Shown: one piece after another, positions 1 to 7,469 of the stretch | How positions within the stretch are numbered: position 1 is the first letter of the stretch | Layout of the letters: each line of letters starts with the position of its first letter | Assembly (NCBI GenBank): GCA_027038775.1 | Contig: JALWGP010000146.1 | Location: 1 to 13,266, forward strand | DNA: 13,266 nt | Direction: 5' to 3' | Origin: Sedimenticola sp. | GTDB taxonomy: Bacteria; Pseudomonadota; Gammaproteobacteria; Chromatiales; Chromatiaceae | Position numbers and translations under genes: made by a program | Notes under the pieces: model-generated | The model's database searches: none | What the model was told of the DNA's origin: nothing | What the model saw: the letters and a program-made list of their open reading frames with translations, nothing else

Positions 1-1583
1 TCGGGCGGATAGACCTGGAAGCGGGTGGGCAAGGGGGTGGCGTCGCCCACGGCGAGCACCTCGCCGCGGCTGAGCGAGGCGAGGATCTCCGCCAGGTCCG
101 CCTCCCCCTCCGGCATCAGTCCGCGCACGTAGGCCTGGTCGTCTGGGTTGCTGATGCGCAGGCAGAGGTAGTTGGAGCACTGGGCCAGTACCGTCTCCGA
201 CAGCTCGGTGGGGCGCTGGCTCACCACGCAGAGGGAGACGCCGTACTTGCGTCCCTCCTTGGCGATGCGCTCCATGGCCCGGCGGGTGGCGGCCAGGGAG
301 GGGTCGCCTTCCCGCGGCAGGTACTGGTGCGCCTCCTCGCACACCAGCAGGATGGGGAACTCCCGGCGTTTCGGGTTCCAGTAGTTGAACTCGTAGGCCA
401 GGCGCGCGATCTGGGAGGAGACCATGGGGCGCACGTCGGAGGGGATGGGGCTGAGGTCGATGACGGTGATCTGCCGCTTGGGTTCCCCCAGGCCGATGAA
501 GTCGCGCAGCAGGTCCTCCAGGTGCTCGGATCGAGTGCGCTTCTTCGGGCGCAGGAGGAAGTCGTAGCGCGTGTCGTTGTACATCGACTGGAAGCGCACC
601 AGGAAGTTGTCGAAGGCGCCGTAGAGGGTTCCCTTGGTCTTGCCGAAGTCGAGCTGCTGCTCGTTGGCCTGCTTGAAGTGGAGGTAGAGCTCCTTGAGGG
701 AGAAGTAGACCGGCGAGTCCACCGAGAGCTGCTCCAGCCCCAGGTGGGCGTTGGCCTTCTTGCGCAGGGCGTAGAGCACGTCGCGCAGGTAGGCGATCTG
801 CAGGGTTGCGGTGGGGTCGGTCTTGTCGATGAGAAAGTCCACCAGCTCGGCGTAGGTGAGCAGCCAGTAGGGGATCTCCAGCTCGCGGGCGTCGAGGTGG
901 CGCGCCACCGATTCCGGGAAAGGGCTGTGGAGCCGGCCTTCGTCGTCGTGCCAGCCGTACTCGCCATGGAGGTCCAGCAGGATCACGTGGGCCTTGGGCA
1001 TGGTCTGCAGCGTCCGCTGCAGCAGGCTGGTCACTGTCCAGGACTTGCCCGCGCCGGACTGGCCGAGGATGGCCAGGTGACGGGTGAAGAGGGGGTTGGG
1101 ATCGAGGTAGACGTCGATCTCCGCCCGGCTGCTCAGCCTGCCCAGGGCGAGTTCCTCGCTGCGGAAACGGTCGAACAGCACCTCCAGCTGGCGGGCGGTG
1201 ACCAGGTGTACCTCGGCGCCGGTGACGGGATACTCCTTGACCCCGCGGTCGAATTCGCCCTTGCGGTTGATCTGTCCCAGCGGCAGCAGGGTGAGGTAGC
1301 GCTTGCGCGAGGGACGTGCCGCGGTGCCGGTGAGGGTGCCGCCGTTTCCCCTGGAAACCATCTTGTCCGGGGGATCCTCCCACATGCGTACCACCTGCCC
1401 GAGGATGTGGATGTCGCCATGCTTGACGAGCAGCTGGGTTCCGATCTGCCCTACTGAGATGCGTTCGTGGCCGACCCGCATCACGGGCCTGAACCCTTCC
1501 GACTCGGTGTGCAGGGTGGCTGTGAGCCGGCCACCGGACACCTCGGTGATGTGGCCGACCAGGGTGTTTTCCGTCGTCTGCAT
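1..1583 (-). CDS. HerA-type DNA-translocating ATPase, 3' end cut by window
   Basis: Reading from an ATG at 1583 the minus strand stays open to the window edge (about 527 codons), so the C-terminus is missing. The N-terminal ~100 residues, with an opening like GHITEVSGGRLTATL, resemble the HAS-barrel of HerA/FtsK-superfamily hexameric translocases. The Walker A motif GQSGAGKS is at residues 174-181. The Walker B motif ILLVCEEAH is at 411-419, with a paired Glu. Downstream comes a stretch containing GVSLCVVSQRPTELS, typical of the sensor/arginine-finger part of HerA (DUF87 family). Such proteins pump DNA, often together with the NurA nuclease in end resection or in phage defence; no NurA partner is visible here, but the downstream side lies outside the window. 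A modest GGGAAA precedes the start. The gene is divergent from the SQR-like gene. The family is secure, the specific role is not. Confidence 0.88.
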   Translation of the reverse strand, partial: MQTTENTLVGHITEVSGGRLTATLHTESEGFRPVMRVGHERISVGQIGTQLLVKHGDIHILGQVVRMWEDPPDKMVSRGNGGTLTGTAARPSRKRYLTLLPLGQINRKGEFDRGVKEYPVTGAEVHLVTARQLEVLFDRFRSEELALGRLSSRAEIDVYLDPNPLFTRHLAILGQSGAGKSWTVTSLLQRTLQTMPKAHVILLDLHGEYGWHDDEGRLHSPFPESVARHLDARELEIPYWLLTYAELVDFLIDKTDPTATLQIAYLRDVLYALRKKANAHLGLEQLSVDSPVYFSLKELYLHFKQANEQQLDFGKTKGTLYGAFDNFLVRFQSMYNDTRYDFLLRPKKRTRSEHLEDLLRDFIGLGEPKRQITVIDLSPIPSDVRPMVSSQIARLAYEFNYWNPKRREFPILLVCEEAHQYLPREGDPSLAATRRAMERIAKEGRKYGVSLCVVSQRPTELSETVLAQCSNYLCLRISNPDDQAYVRGLMPEGEADLAEILASLSRGEVLAVGDATPLPTRFQVYPP

Positions 1584-1734
1584 GGCTGTTTCCCGATGAT
1601 CCTTGCGATTATTGGGTATATTTTTGCAGTTTAATCGATAGAATGTTCCGACACTCCCGGCAAATGCGCACTCTGTGAAAGGGGCGGCATTTATGCCGGT
1701 GAGCTCGGCGGTCAACTGGTCATCCCGGGGAGAT
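1584..1734. promoter_or_regulatory. Divergent intergenic region between the HerA-like and SQR-like genes
   Basis: This 151-bp spacer separates two divergent genes and must hold both promoters. Positions 1600-1650 are strikingly AT-rich for this DNA (TATATT at 1617, TAGAAT at 1639), but I could not pair either with a -35 box at normal spacing. A perfect inverted repeat, CGGCAT-TT-ATGCCG, lies at 1685-1698. If the flavoprotein starts at 1735, this repeat is in its mRNA leader and could be an operator or a leader hairpin. No FNR-type box was seen. Confidence 0.4.
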
Positions 1735-2865
1735 ATGGAAAGAGTCACTGTCATCGGTGCCGGTTTCGGCGCGCTTACTGCGATCCGGAAACTGCGTGCC
1801 CAGCGGCCGGATCTGCACATCGACGTCATTGCGCCGCGGGCGGAGTTCGTCTACCTGCCCGGGCTGATCTGGATTCCCACCGATCTGCGCACCGCATCCG
1901 ATCTTGTCCTTCCCCTGGACGGTTTCTTCCACCGCATGAAGGTGGAATTCCACGCCGCCTCGGTCACCGGCCTGGCCGAAGGCGGGCGCGTCGTCCAGAC
2001 GGACGCCGGCACCCTGGAGAACGACGGCCTGGTCATCGCCAGTGGCGGCCGCTTCATCAAGAAGCTTCCCGGCATCGAGCATGCCATCACGCCCTGCGAG
2101 GGGATCCCGGCGGCCGAGAAGATCCGCGAACGTCTTCACGCCATGGAGGGGGGCACCATCGCCTTCGGTTTCAGCGGCAACCCCAAGGAGCCGTCGGCCA
2201 TGCGCGGCGGGCCCATGTTCGAGTTTCTCTTCGGCATCGACCGCTGGCTGCGCAGGCAGGGAAAACGCGACCGCTTCAGGCTGGTCTTCTTCACGCCCGC
2301 CGAGAAACCGGGGCAGCGCCTGGGCGAGAAGGCGGTCAAGGGCATCCTCTCCACCATGGCCAAGCGCGGCGTGGAGACCCACCTGGGCCACAAGCTCAAG
2401 CGGTTCGAGGCGGACAAGGTGGTCACCGAGGGGGGCGAGTTCCATGCCGACCTCATCCTCTTCATGCCCGGCATGACCGGCAACCAGTGGTTCGACAACA
2501 CCGATCTTCCGCGCTCCGAGGGCGGCCTGCTCAAGGCCAACGAGCTGTGCCAGGTGGAGGGACAGGAGCGGGTCTACGTGGTGGGAGACTCCGGCAGCTT
2601 CCCGGGGCCGGCCTGGATGCCCAAGCAGGCGCACATGGCCGATCTCCAGGCCGGGGCAGCGGCGGCCAACCTGGTGGCCGAGCTGGAGGGGCGGAAACCG
2701 GGCAAGACCTTCAAGGCGGAGCTGGTCTGCATCATCGACAGCTACGACACCGGCATGATGGTCTACCGCACCGAGAAACGGAACATCGTCACGCCCGCCT
2801 TCAGCGGCTTCCACTGGGCCAAGCGCCTCTTCGAGTGGCACTATCTTCACGAGTACAGGAAATAG
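1735..2865 (+). CDS. Sulfide:quinone oxidoreductase-like FAD flavoprotein
   Basis: A 376-residue two-dinucleotide-binding-domain flavoprotein. The FAD-binding Rossmann motif VIGAGFGA begins at residue 6, the mid-protein strand with ASGGR lies around 100-105, and the second FAD motif VVGDSGS has Asp285. The C-terminal FHWAKRLFEWHYLHEY stretch is amphipathic, as in membrane-bound SQRs. Cysteines occur only at 121, 272 and 332. From remembered family sequences, Cys121 and Cys332 line up with Acidithiobacillus SQR Cys128 and Cys356, but the middle redox cysteine (Cys160 there) falls in residues 147-162, where there is none. Sulfide oxidation is therefore uncertain; another quinone-linked reductant is possible. 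ATG 1735 is chosen because the Rossmann strand starts at once and GGGGAG precedes it, although spacing is short. In-frame GTG 1675 and ATG 1693 would only add an unconserved-looking tail. First of three closely spaced plus-strand genes. Confidence 0.78.
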   Translation: MERVTVIGAGFGALTAIRKLRAQRPDLHIDVIAPRAEFVYLPGLIWIPTDLRTASDLVLPLDGFFHRMKVEFHAASVTGLAEGGRVVQTDAGTLENDGLVIASGGRFIKKLPGIEHAITPCEGIPAAEKIRERLHAMEGGTIAFGFSGNPKEPSAMRGGPMFEFLFGIDRWLRRQGKRDRFRLVFFTPAEKPGQRLGEKAVKGILSTMAKRGVETHLGHKLKRFEADKVVTEGGEFHADLILFMPGMTGNQWFDNTDLPRSEGGLLKANELCQVEGQERVYVVGDSGSFPGPAWMPKQAHMADLQAGAAAANLVAELEGRKPGKTFKAELVCIIDSYDTGMMVYRTEKRNIVTPAFSGFHWAKRLFEWHYLHEYRK

Positions 2866-2878
2866 ACCGGCGATCCCC

Positions 2879-3418
2879 ATGAAGTTCGACAAGATTTCCG
2901 AGGAGGAGCGCAAGCAGGCGCGCCATCCTCACGAGTTCTTCCTCATCAACCTCATCACCAACCACATCCTGGTCTTCGTGGGGTTGCTGGGCATGGCCAA
3001 GCAGGAACCCTACCTGATCCTCATCGTGCCTGCGGTCTCCATCACCATCCTCACCTACCTGGTGTGGCGGGCGCAGCGGTCGGCGGGACGGGACCGCTGG
3101 TTCGTCTTCTGCCACTGGCAGCTGTGCGCGCGGCGCAGCCGATTTTTCATCGGGATGATCGCCCTCATGGGGGTGGGCATGGCCGCCATCCTGGCCAGTG
3201 TGGGGGGCAACGTCAACGACCTGCGCCCCGGCCACTACGCCATCGGTGGCCTGGTGATGCTGCCCACCCTGTTCACCGTGCTGGTGCTGATCATCATGGA
3301 GTCGGACGCGGTGCACAAGGCCAGCATCGGCGAGGTGCCGGACTGGCTGGTGAAGAGGCATGCGCCGCCGGCGGAATACGTCCCCATGGCACCGGCGGCA
3401 CCCGTTCCCGGAGACTGA
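2879..3418 (+). CDS. Four-helix inner-membrane protein of unknown function
   Basis: A 179-residue protein I do not recognise. A charged N-terminus (about residues 1-18, rich in Glu, Lys and Arg, ending RHPHEFF) is followed by four hydrophobic segments at roughly 19-40, 44-63, 88-109 and 119-140, and then a soluble tail ending in a Pro/Ala-rich stretch. The loop between helices 2 and 3 is basic and carries the pattern C78-H79-W-Q-L-C83. Histidines also sit at or near membrane borders (H16, H18, H29, H119, H146), which could ligate a metal or haem, but that is speculation. It starts 13 bases after the flavoprotein stop and ends 5 bases before the next gene, so co-transcription is very likely. 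A membrane partner for quinone coupling of the flavoprotein is a reasonable hypothesis. The ribosome-binding site is weak (AGGA at 2857 is far away), suggesting translational coupling. Confidence 0.75.
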   Translation: MKFDKISEEERKQARHPHEFFLINLITNHILVFVGLLGMAKQEPYLILIVPAVSITILTYLVWRAQRSAGRDRWFVFCHWQLCARRSRFFIGMIALMGVGMAAILASVGGNVNDLRPGHYAIGGLVMLPTLFTVLVLIIMESDAVHKASIGEVPDWLVKRHAPPAEYVPMAPAAPVPGD

Positions 3419-3423
3419 CCGGG

Positions 3424-4089
3424 ATGGGCAGGTCCGTCTTCTGGCCGGTGCTGCTGGTCAGCGTCGGGGCCGTGATCCTGGCGGTGATGCTTCCCGGCGG
3501 CCGTCCTCCGGAACCTCCCCGTAACCTTCCTTGGCAGATCGAGGTGCTGCCCGACGGCGACTCCCGCGTCTTCGGTATCACGCTCGGCCGGACCACCCTG
3601 GGCGAGATGGAGCAGCGCTTGCAGGAGGAGGCAGAGGTGAGCCTCTTCACCACGGACGACGGCGAGCGGGTGGTGGAAGCCTTCTTCAACACGGTCACCC
3701 TCGATGGCCTCAAGGCGAAGATGGTGGCCACCCTAGGCTTCGACCAGCAGCAGCTGCGGCAGATCTTCGACCGCGGCGCGAGGATCTCCACCCTGGCCGA
3801 GGGCAGGCGCAAGGTGACCCTCTCCGATCCCGACCTGCAGCTGGCGCGCAAGACGCCGGTGGTGGCGCTCACCTACCTGCCGCGCGTGGACCTGGATCCC
3901 GACATCCTCCGTAAGCGCTTTGGCGAGCCGTCACGCAGGATCGCCGAGCCGGATGGGGAGGTGGTTCACTGGCTCTACCCGGAGAAGGGACTGGACGTGG
4001 CGGTCAGCCGGGAAGCCAGGGAGGTGCTCCAGTACGTGCCGCCGAAGGATTTCCGGCGCCTGGTGGAGCCGCTGGAGAAATTCCAGTAG
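3424..4089 (+). CDS. Membrane-anchored periplasmic protein of unknown function
   Basis: A 221-residue protein with an uncleaved-looking N-terminal anchor (hydrophobic residues ~6-23, no lipobox cysteine), a Pro-rich linker (26-33) and a hydrophilic, presumably periplasmic body. Within the body, a segment with GITLGRTTLGEMEQRL (about 51-66) and another with LRKRFGEPSRR (162-172) followed by a VVHWLYPE strand recall the helix-then-strand pattern of the SmpA/BamE-type fold. This is only a visual resemblance and needs a profile search. It begins 5 bases after the preceding stop and is the last gene of the plus-strand run. Its TAG stop (4087-4089) is part of the first REP-like repeat, so the native C-terminus may have been changed when the repeat arrived. 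A longer in-frame ORF begins at 3064, but it overlaps the membrane-protein gene and lacks the TM start, so ATG 3424 is preferred. Confidence 0.72.
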   Translation: MGRSVFWPVLLVSVGAVILAVMLPGGRPPEPPRNLPWQIEVLPDGDSRVFGITLGRTTLGEMEQRLQEEAEVSLFTTDDGERVVEAFFNTVTLDGLKAKMVATLGFDQQQLRQIFDRGARISTLAEGRRKVTLSDPDLQLARKTPVVALTYLPRVDLDPDILRKRFGEPSRRIAEPDGEVVHWLYPEKGLDVAVSREAREVLQYVPPKDFRRLVEPLEKFQ

Positions 4090-4147
4090 GAGCGGCGCCC
4101 CCGCCGCAAATGGTTCGAAGTTCGGCCCGTGGGCGGGCCTCCTACAG
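4086..4147. repeat. REP-like palindromic repeat, copy 1
   Basis: A 62-bp element opening GTAGGAGCGGCG and closing CGGGCCTCCTACAG. The ends form the inverted pair GTAGGAG/CTCCTAC, and an inner CCCGCC/GGCGGG pair extends the hairpin with a one-sided bulge. The opening matches the REP elements widespread in gammaproteobacteria (GTAGGAGCGGC type). It differs from copy 2 at only 3 of 62 positions. Its first bases contain the TAG stop of the upstream gene. Confidence 0.85.
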
Positions 4148-4154
4148 CGCCCGT

Positions 4155-4216
4155 GTAGGAGGGGCGTCCCCGCCGCGAATGGTTCGAAGTTCGGCCCGTG
4201 GGCGGGCCTCCTACAG
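4155..4216. repeat. REP-like palindromic repeat, copy 2
   Basis: Direct-repeat partner of copy 1, 7 bp further on, with 59 of 62 bases identical (differences at element positions 8, 13 and 23). Here the outer arms GTAGGAGG/CCTCCTAC pair over 8 bp. The tandem pair forms a BIME-like unit exactly between two convergent gene ends (the last plus-strand gene and ccoS). It may act as a bidirectional transcription or RNA-decay barrier, since no separate intrinsic terminator is visible there. Confidence 0.85.
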
Positions 4217-4233
4217 AAGAAGATATCCGGGGA

Positions 4234-4452
4234 TCAGTCGGCGTCGGGGTAGTTGTATCCCACCCGTTTCTTCCGCTCCCCCTCTGTGTCGTCTCCCTCT
4301 TCCTGCCCGGCCTCATCCTCGTCCAGCAGGATGCGGTGGGCGTCCCCCTCCAGGTCGTCGTACTGGCCCTTGCGGATGGCCCAGAAGAGGATGGCGACGA
4401 ATACCAGCCCGAAGAAGATCATGCCGGGAATGAGGGTGTAGATGACTTCCAT
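4234..4452 (-). CDS. ccoS: cbb3 oxidase maturation protein CcoS
   Basis: A 72-residue protein with one N-terminal transmembrane helix (residues ~3-25) followed by FWAIRKGQYDDLEGDAHRIL, the hallmark of CcoS/FixS (helix, then a G-Q-[FY]-DDLEG-[PA]-AHRIL segment). CcoS is needed to put haem and copper cofactors into the CcoN subunit. It starts 3 bases after the ccoI stop as the last gene of the ccoGHIS operon. The tail beyond residue ~46 (acidic DEDEAGQEEGDDTEGE, then RKKRVGYNYPDAD) is somewhat longer than the shortest family members, but such tails vary. The recognisable ribosome-binding site is weak, consistent with coupling to ccoI. Confidence 0.95.
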   Translation of the reverse strand: MEVIYTLIPGMIFFGLVFVAILFWAIRKGQYDDLEGDAHRILLDEDEAGQEEGDDTEGERKKRVGYNYPDAD

Positions 4453-4455
4453 GGC

Positions 4456-6921
4456 TTACCGTTTTTTGAAGAGGGTACGGATGCGGGCGGCGTTGCCGAT
4501 TACCAGCAGGGAGCTGATGGGCATGGAGATGGCGGCGATCAGCGGGGTGATCTTCGCCGCCATGGCCAGCGGCACCATGATCACATTATAGAGGATGGAG
4601 ATGCCGATGTTCTGGCGAACCGTGCGGATGGTCCTGCGCGAGAGTTCGCTGGCCAGGTGGATCTTCTCCAGCTCGTCACCCATGAGCACGATATCGGCGC
4701 TTTCCACCGAGACGTCGGTGCCGGAACCGATGGCGATCCCCACGTCCGCGCGGATCAGGGCAGGGGCGTCGTTGATGCCGTCGCCCACCATGGCCACCTG
4801 GTGGCCGCCTTCCTGGAGCTGCCGGATGACCCTGTCCTTCTCCTCGGGCAGCACCTCGGCGATCACCTCCATGCCGCCGAGGCTGCGTGCGACGGCTTCT
4901 GCAGTGGCGCGGCGGTCCCCGGAGAGGAGCGTGAGGCGCATGCCGGCGGCACGAAGCTTTTCGATGAGCGCGGGTGCATCGGGACGCAGTTCGTCGGCGA
5001 TGCCCAGGATGGCCTGGTGGCGGCCGTCCAGCGCCATGTGCACCACGGAGATCGCCTCCTCTTCCAGGGCCTTCGCCGTCGCCATGAGTTCGGGGTCCGG
5101 CCGGATGCCCAGCTCTTCGAGCCAGCGGGCGGTGCCCAGCGCCAGTGGGTGGCCGTCCACCCGGGCACGGATCCCTTTGCCGGGCAGGGCGGCAAAGTCC
5201 GCCACTTCGTGGCCCTCGAATTCCACTTCCCGCTCGCGGGCCGCGGCGACGATGGCCTGGGCCACCGCGTGCTCCGAGAGCCGTTCGGCGGCGGCGGCCA
5301 GGGAGAGCAGCCGGCGTTCCTTTCCGGATCCGGAGCCGCTCTCTTCCAAGCGCACCAGGCGCATCTCGCCGCGGGTGAGCGTGCCCGTTTTGTCGAAGAC
5401 GAAGTGGTCGATGTGGGCTAGGCTCTCCAGCACCGCGCCGTTCTTCACCAGGATGCCGTGGCGGGCCCCCTGGCCCGATGCCACCGCGATGGCCATGGGG
5501 GTGGCCAGGCCGAAGGCGCACGGGCAGGTGATGATGAGCACCGAGGTGGCGGCCATCAGGGCCAGCTCGAAGTCGCGGCCGTACCAGATCAGGAAGGTGA
5601 CGGTGGCGAGGGTGAGGGTCGCCGCCACGAACCAGGGAACGATGCGGTCGGCGGTGCACTGGATGGGGGCCTTGGAGGCCTGCGCCTCCTCCACCAGGTG
5701 GATGATGCGCCCCAGGGCGGTGTCGCGCAGGGTGCCCGTGACCTCCACGGTGAGGGCGCCGTTGCCGTTGACCGTACCCGCCGAGACCCGGTCGCCGGGC
5801 TGTTTTTCCACGGGGCGGGATTCCCCGCTCAACATGGCCTCGTCCACGGTGCTCCGTCCCTCCAGGATCACGCCGTCCACCGGGATCTTGTCGCCCGGTT
5901 TCACCAGTACGCGGTCGCCGGGCCGGATACGGCGGATGGAGAGGATCTGTTCCCCCTCCTCGGTGAGCAGCGTGGCCACGCGGGGCTGCAGGTCCAGCAG
6001 CCGCTGGGTGGCGGCCACCGCGTGCCGCTTGGAGACCGCCTCCAGGTGGCGGCCCACCAGGATCACGAAGATGAAGTTCACCACGGTGTCGAAGTAGACC
6101 TCGTGCCCCGCGGCGCCGCTCATCGTCACCCAGGTGGAGTAGCCCCAGGTGATGGTGGCGCCGATGGCGATGGGCAGGTCCATGCCGAGGTGGCCGGTGC
6201 GCAGCGAGGTCCAGGCACCGCGCAGGAAGGGCCAGCCGGAGTAGAAGAGGGTGGGGGTGGCCAGCAGCAGGCCGATCCAGTGGAACAGCTCGCGGAACTC
6301 GCCTTCACTGGCGCCCGCGTAGAGGGCAATGGAGATCCACAGCAGGTTCATCATGGCGAACCCGGCGAAGACGATGCGGAAGAGCAGGGCGCGGTTCTGC
6401 TTCTTCAGCTGCCCCTCGGCGGTCTCCGGGTCGAAGGGGACGGCCGCGTAGCCGATGCGGCCGAGCTGCTCCAGGATCTGCGACAGCCGGACACGGTCGT
6501 TGTCCCAGCGCACCAAGAGCCGCTTCGCGGAAAGGTTCACCCGGGCGGAGAGCACGCCGGGCATGCGGCCCAGCGCCTGCTCGATGAGCCAGACGCAGGC
6601 GGCGCAGTGGATGCCCTCCACCAGCAGGTTGATCTCGCGGGCCTCGCCCACCTGGTGGACGAACTCCTCCTGCACCTCCTCCAGGTCGTAGAGGGCGAGA
6701 TCCTTCGGCGGCTTGGGAGGGGGGGCCAGCAGGGTGCCTTCGGGGGTTCGCTTGTAGAACCCCTCCATGCCGGCGGCGTAGATGGCCTCACACACCGACT
6801 GGCAGCCGAAACAGCAGAAGCGGCGTTTCTCGCCGCCCACCTCGGCCGTGAACTGTTCCGGTTCGGGGGGCAGGGGAAGGCCGCAGTGGAAGCAGCCTTC
6901 ACCCGGGCGGTCTTGCGTCAC
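4456..6921 (-). CDS. ccoI: Copper-exporting P1B-type ATPase CcoI/FixI
   Basis: An 821-residue heavy-metal P-type ATPase for copper supply to the cbb3 oxidase. In order: an N-terminal Cys-rich metal-binding domain (C10, C13, C36, C37, C40, C44); a heavy-metal-associated domain with GIHCAAC (C106, C109); transmembrane helices from about 180; the actuator-loop motif LSGES (364-368); the copper-site CPC in helix 6 (466-468); the phosphorylation motif DKTGT (Asp510); the nucleotide-binding domain; GDGIND (713-718); and final helices carrying YN (778-779) and MPISS (800-804), the P1B-1 copper signature. The usual SEHP nucleotide-binding motif reads SEHA (His551-Ala552), confirmed from codons CAC GCG. 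The start overlaps the ccoH stop by four bases (ATGA). The double N-terminal Cys-rich plus HMA arrangement and the genomic setting fit CcoI rather than CopA. Confidence 0.96.
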   Translation of the reverse strand: MTQDRPGEGCFHCGLPLPPEPEQFTAEVGGEKRRFCCFGCQSVCEAIYAAGMEGFYKRTPEGTLLAPPPKPPKDLALYDLEEVQEEFVHQVGEAREINLLVEGIHCAACVWLIEQALGRMPGVLSARVNLSAKRLLVRWDNDRVRLSQILEQLGRIGYAAVPFDPETAEGQLKKQNRALLFRIVFAGFAMMNLLWISIALYAGASEGEFRELFHWIGLLLATPTLFYSGWPFLRGAWTSLRTGHLGMDLPIAIGATITWGYSTWVTMSGAAGHEVYFDTVVNFIFVILVGRHLEAVSKRHAVAATQRLLDLQPRVATLLTEEGEQILSIRRIRPGDRVLVKPGDKIPVDGVILEGRSTVDEAMLSGESRPVEKQPGDRVSAGTVNGNGALTVEVTGTLRDTALGRIIHLVEEAQASKAPIQCTADRIVPWFVAATLTLATVTFLIWYGRDFELALMAATSVLIITCPCAFGLATPMAIAVASGQGARHGILVKNGAVLESLAHIDHFVFDKTGTLTRGEMRLVRLEESGSGSGKERRLLSLAAAAERLSEHAVAQAIVAAAREREVEFEGHEVADFAALPGKGIRARVDGHPLALGTARWLEELGIRPDPELMATAKALEEEAISVVHMALDGRHQAILGIADELRPDAPALIEKLRAAGMRLTLLSGDRRATAEAVARSLGGMEVIAEVLPEEKDRVIRQLQEGGHQVAMVGDGINDAPALIRADVGIAIGSGTDVSVESADIVLMGDELEKIHLASELSRRTIRTVRQNIGISILYNVIMVPLAMAAKITPLIAAISMPISSLLVIGNAARIRTLFKKR

Positions 6922-7454
6922 GGAGCCTGTACGCTGATGCGGCGGGTGATCTTCAGTGCATCGGTTCCCTTGTGCAGAGTGGCGGTGAGGTCCCAGATTC
7001 CCTTCAGCGGGAAGGTGAGCTCGATGCTGTAGATGCCGGGCGCGATCTGCTGCATCTCACGTTCGAAATCAGAGCTGGCGTCGCTGGGGCGGTAGGCGCT
7101 GATCACCGCGCGGTCGCCCGCCACGGGGACGCCGGCCTTGTCCACCACGCTGAAGGTGTAGCGTGCGGGCTGGTTGACGTGCGGCTTGTGGGCCGCGTCC
7201 AGTTTCATCTTCCAGCCGAGCCGGTGGCGGGTCTCCTGCAGGGCGATGAACTCCTGTTCCAGGTCCCGCCCCTTGCGGTAGTAGTCCTTGTCCACCAGGC
7301 CCGGGTTGGTGACGATGGCGGTGACGATGAAGCCCACGTTGACCAGCAACACCAGCACGATGGCGGCGATCCAGCCCAGCACCCAGGGGTTGCGGAGCGC
7401 CTCCTTGTTGGACTGGGAGATGCGGGGTCTGCGTTTCTCTACGGATTCAGCCAT
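6918..7454 (-). CDS. ccoH: cbb3 oxidase assembly protein CcoH/FixH
   Basis: A 178-residue single-span protein. A basic cytoplasmic N-terminus, then [10 protein letters not shown] leading into a transmembrane helix (about 25-48), followed at once by the family-typical [13 protein letters not shown] (50-62) and a periplasmic beta-rich domain ending in the [19 protein letters not shown] region. FixH/CcoH acts in assembly and stability of the CcoNOP complex and stays associated with it. Start ATG 7454 has a good GAGGTGA ribosome-binding site 7 bases upstream, and lies 15 bases after the ccoG stop. The stop overlaps the ccoI start (ATGA). Length is normal for the family. Confidence 0.94.
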   Translation of the reverse strand: MAESVEKRRPRISQSNKEALRNPWVLGWIAAIVLVLLVNVGFIVTAIVTNPGLVDKDYYRKGRDLEQEFIALQETRHRLGWKMKLDAAHKPHVNQPARYTFSVVDKAGVPVAGDRAVISAYRPSDASSDFEREMQQIAPGIYSIELTFPLKGIWDLTATLHKGTDALKITRRISVQAP

Positions 7455-7469
7455 CCGGTATCACCTCGG

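Noticed and set aside
327..1457. A 376-codon plus-strand open frame over the HerA-like gene
   Set aside because: The opposite strand encodes a full Walker A and Walker B ATPase; the plus translation is a biased Val/Gly/Glu/Gln shadow.
1685..1698. The CGGCAT-TT-ATGCCG palindrome as a defined operator
   Set aside because: A single 6-bp-arm palindrome matches no binding site I know and could arise by chance; kept only as a note in the intergenic feature.
1720..2913. A 397-codon minus-strand open frame over the SQR-like gene
   Set aside because: The plus strand has clear FAD-binding motifs; the minus product has none.
4110..4140. A tRNA T-arm-like GGTTCGAA in the repeats
   Set aside because: No acceptor stem, anticodon arm or CCA surrounds it, and it occurs identically in both REP-like copies as their loop region.
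4086..4216. A CRISPR array
   Set aside because: Only two units, each an internally palindromic 62-mer with a 7-bp gap, and no spacers or cas genes.
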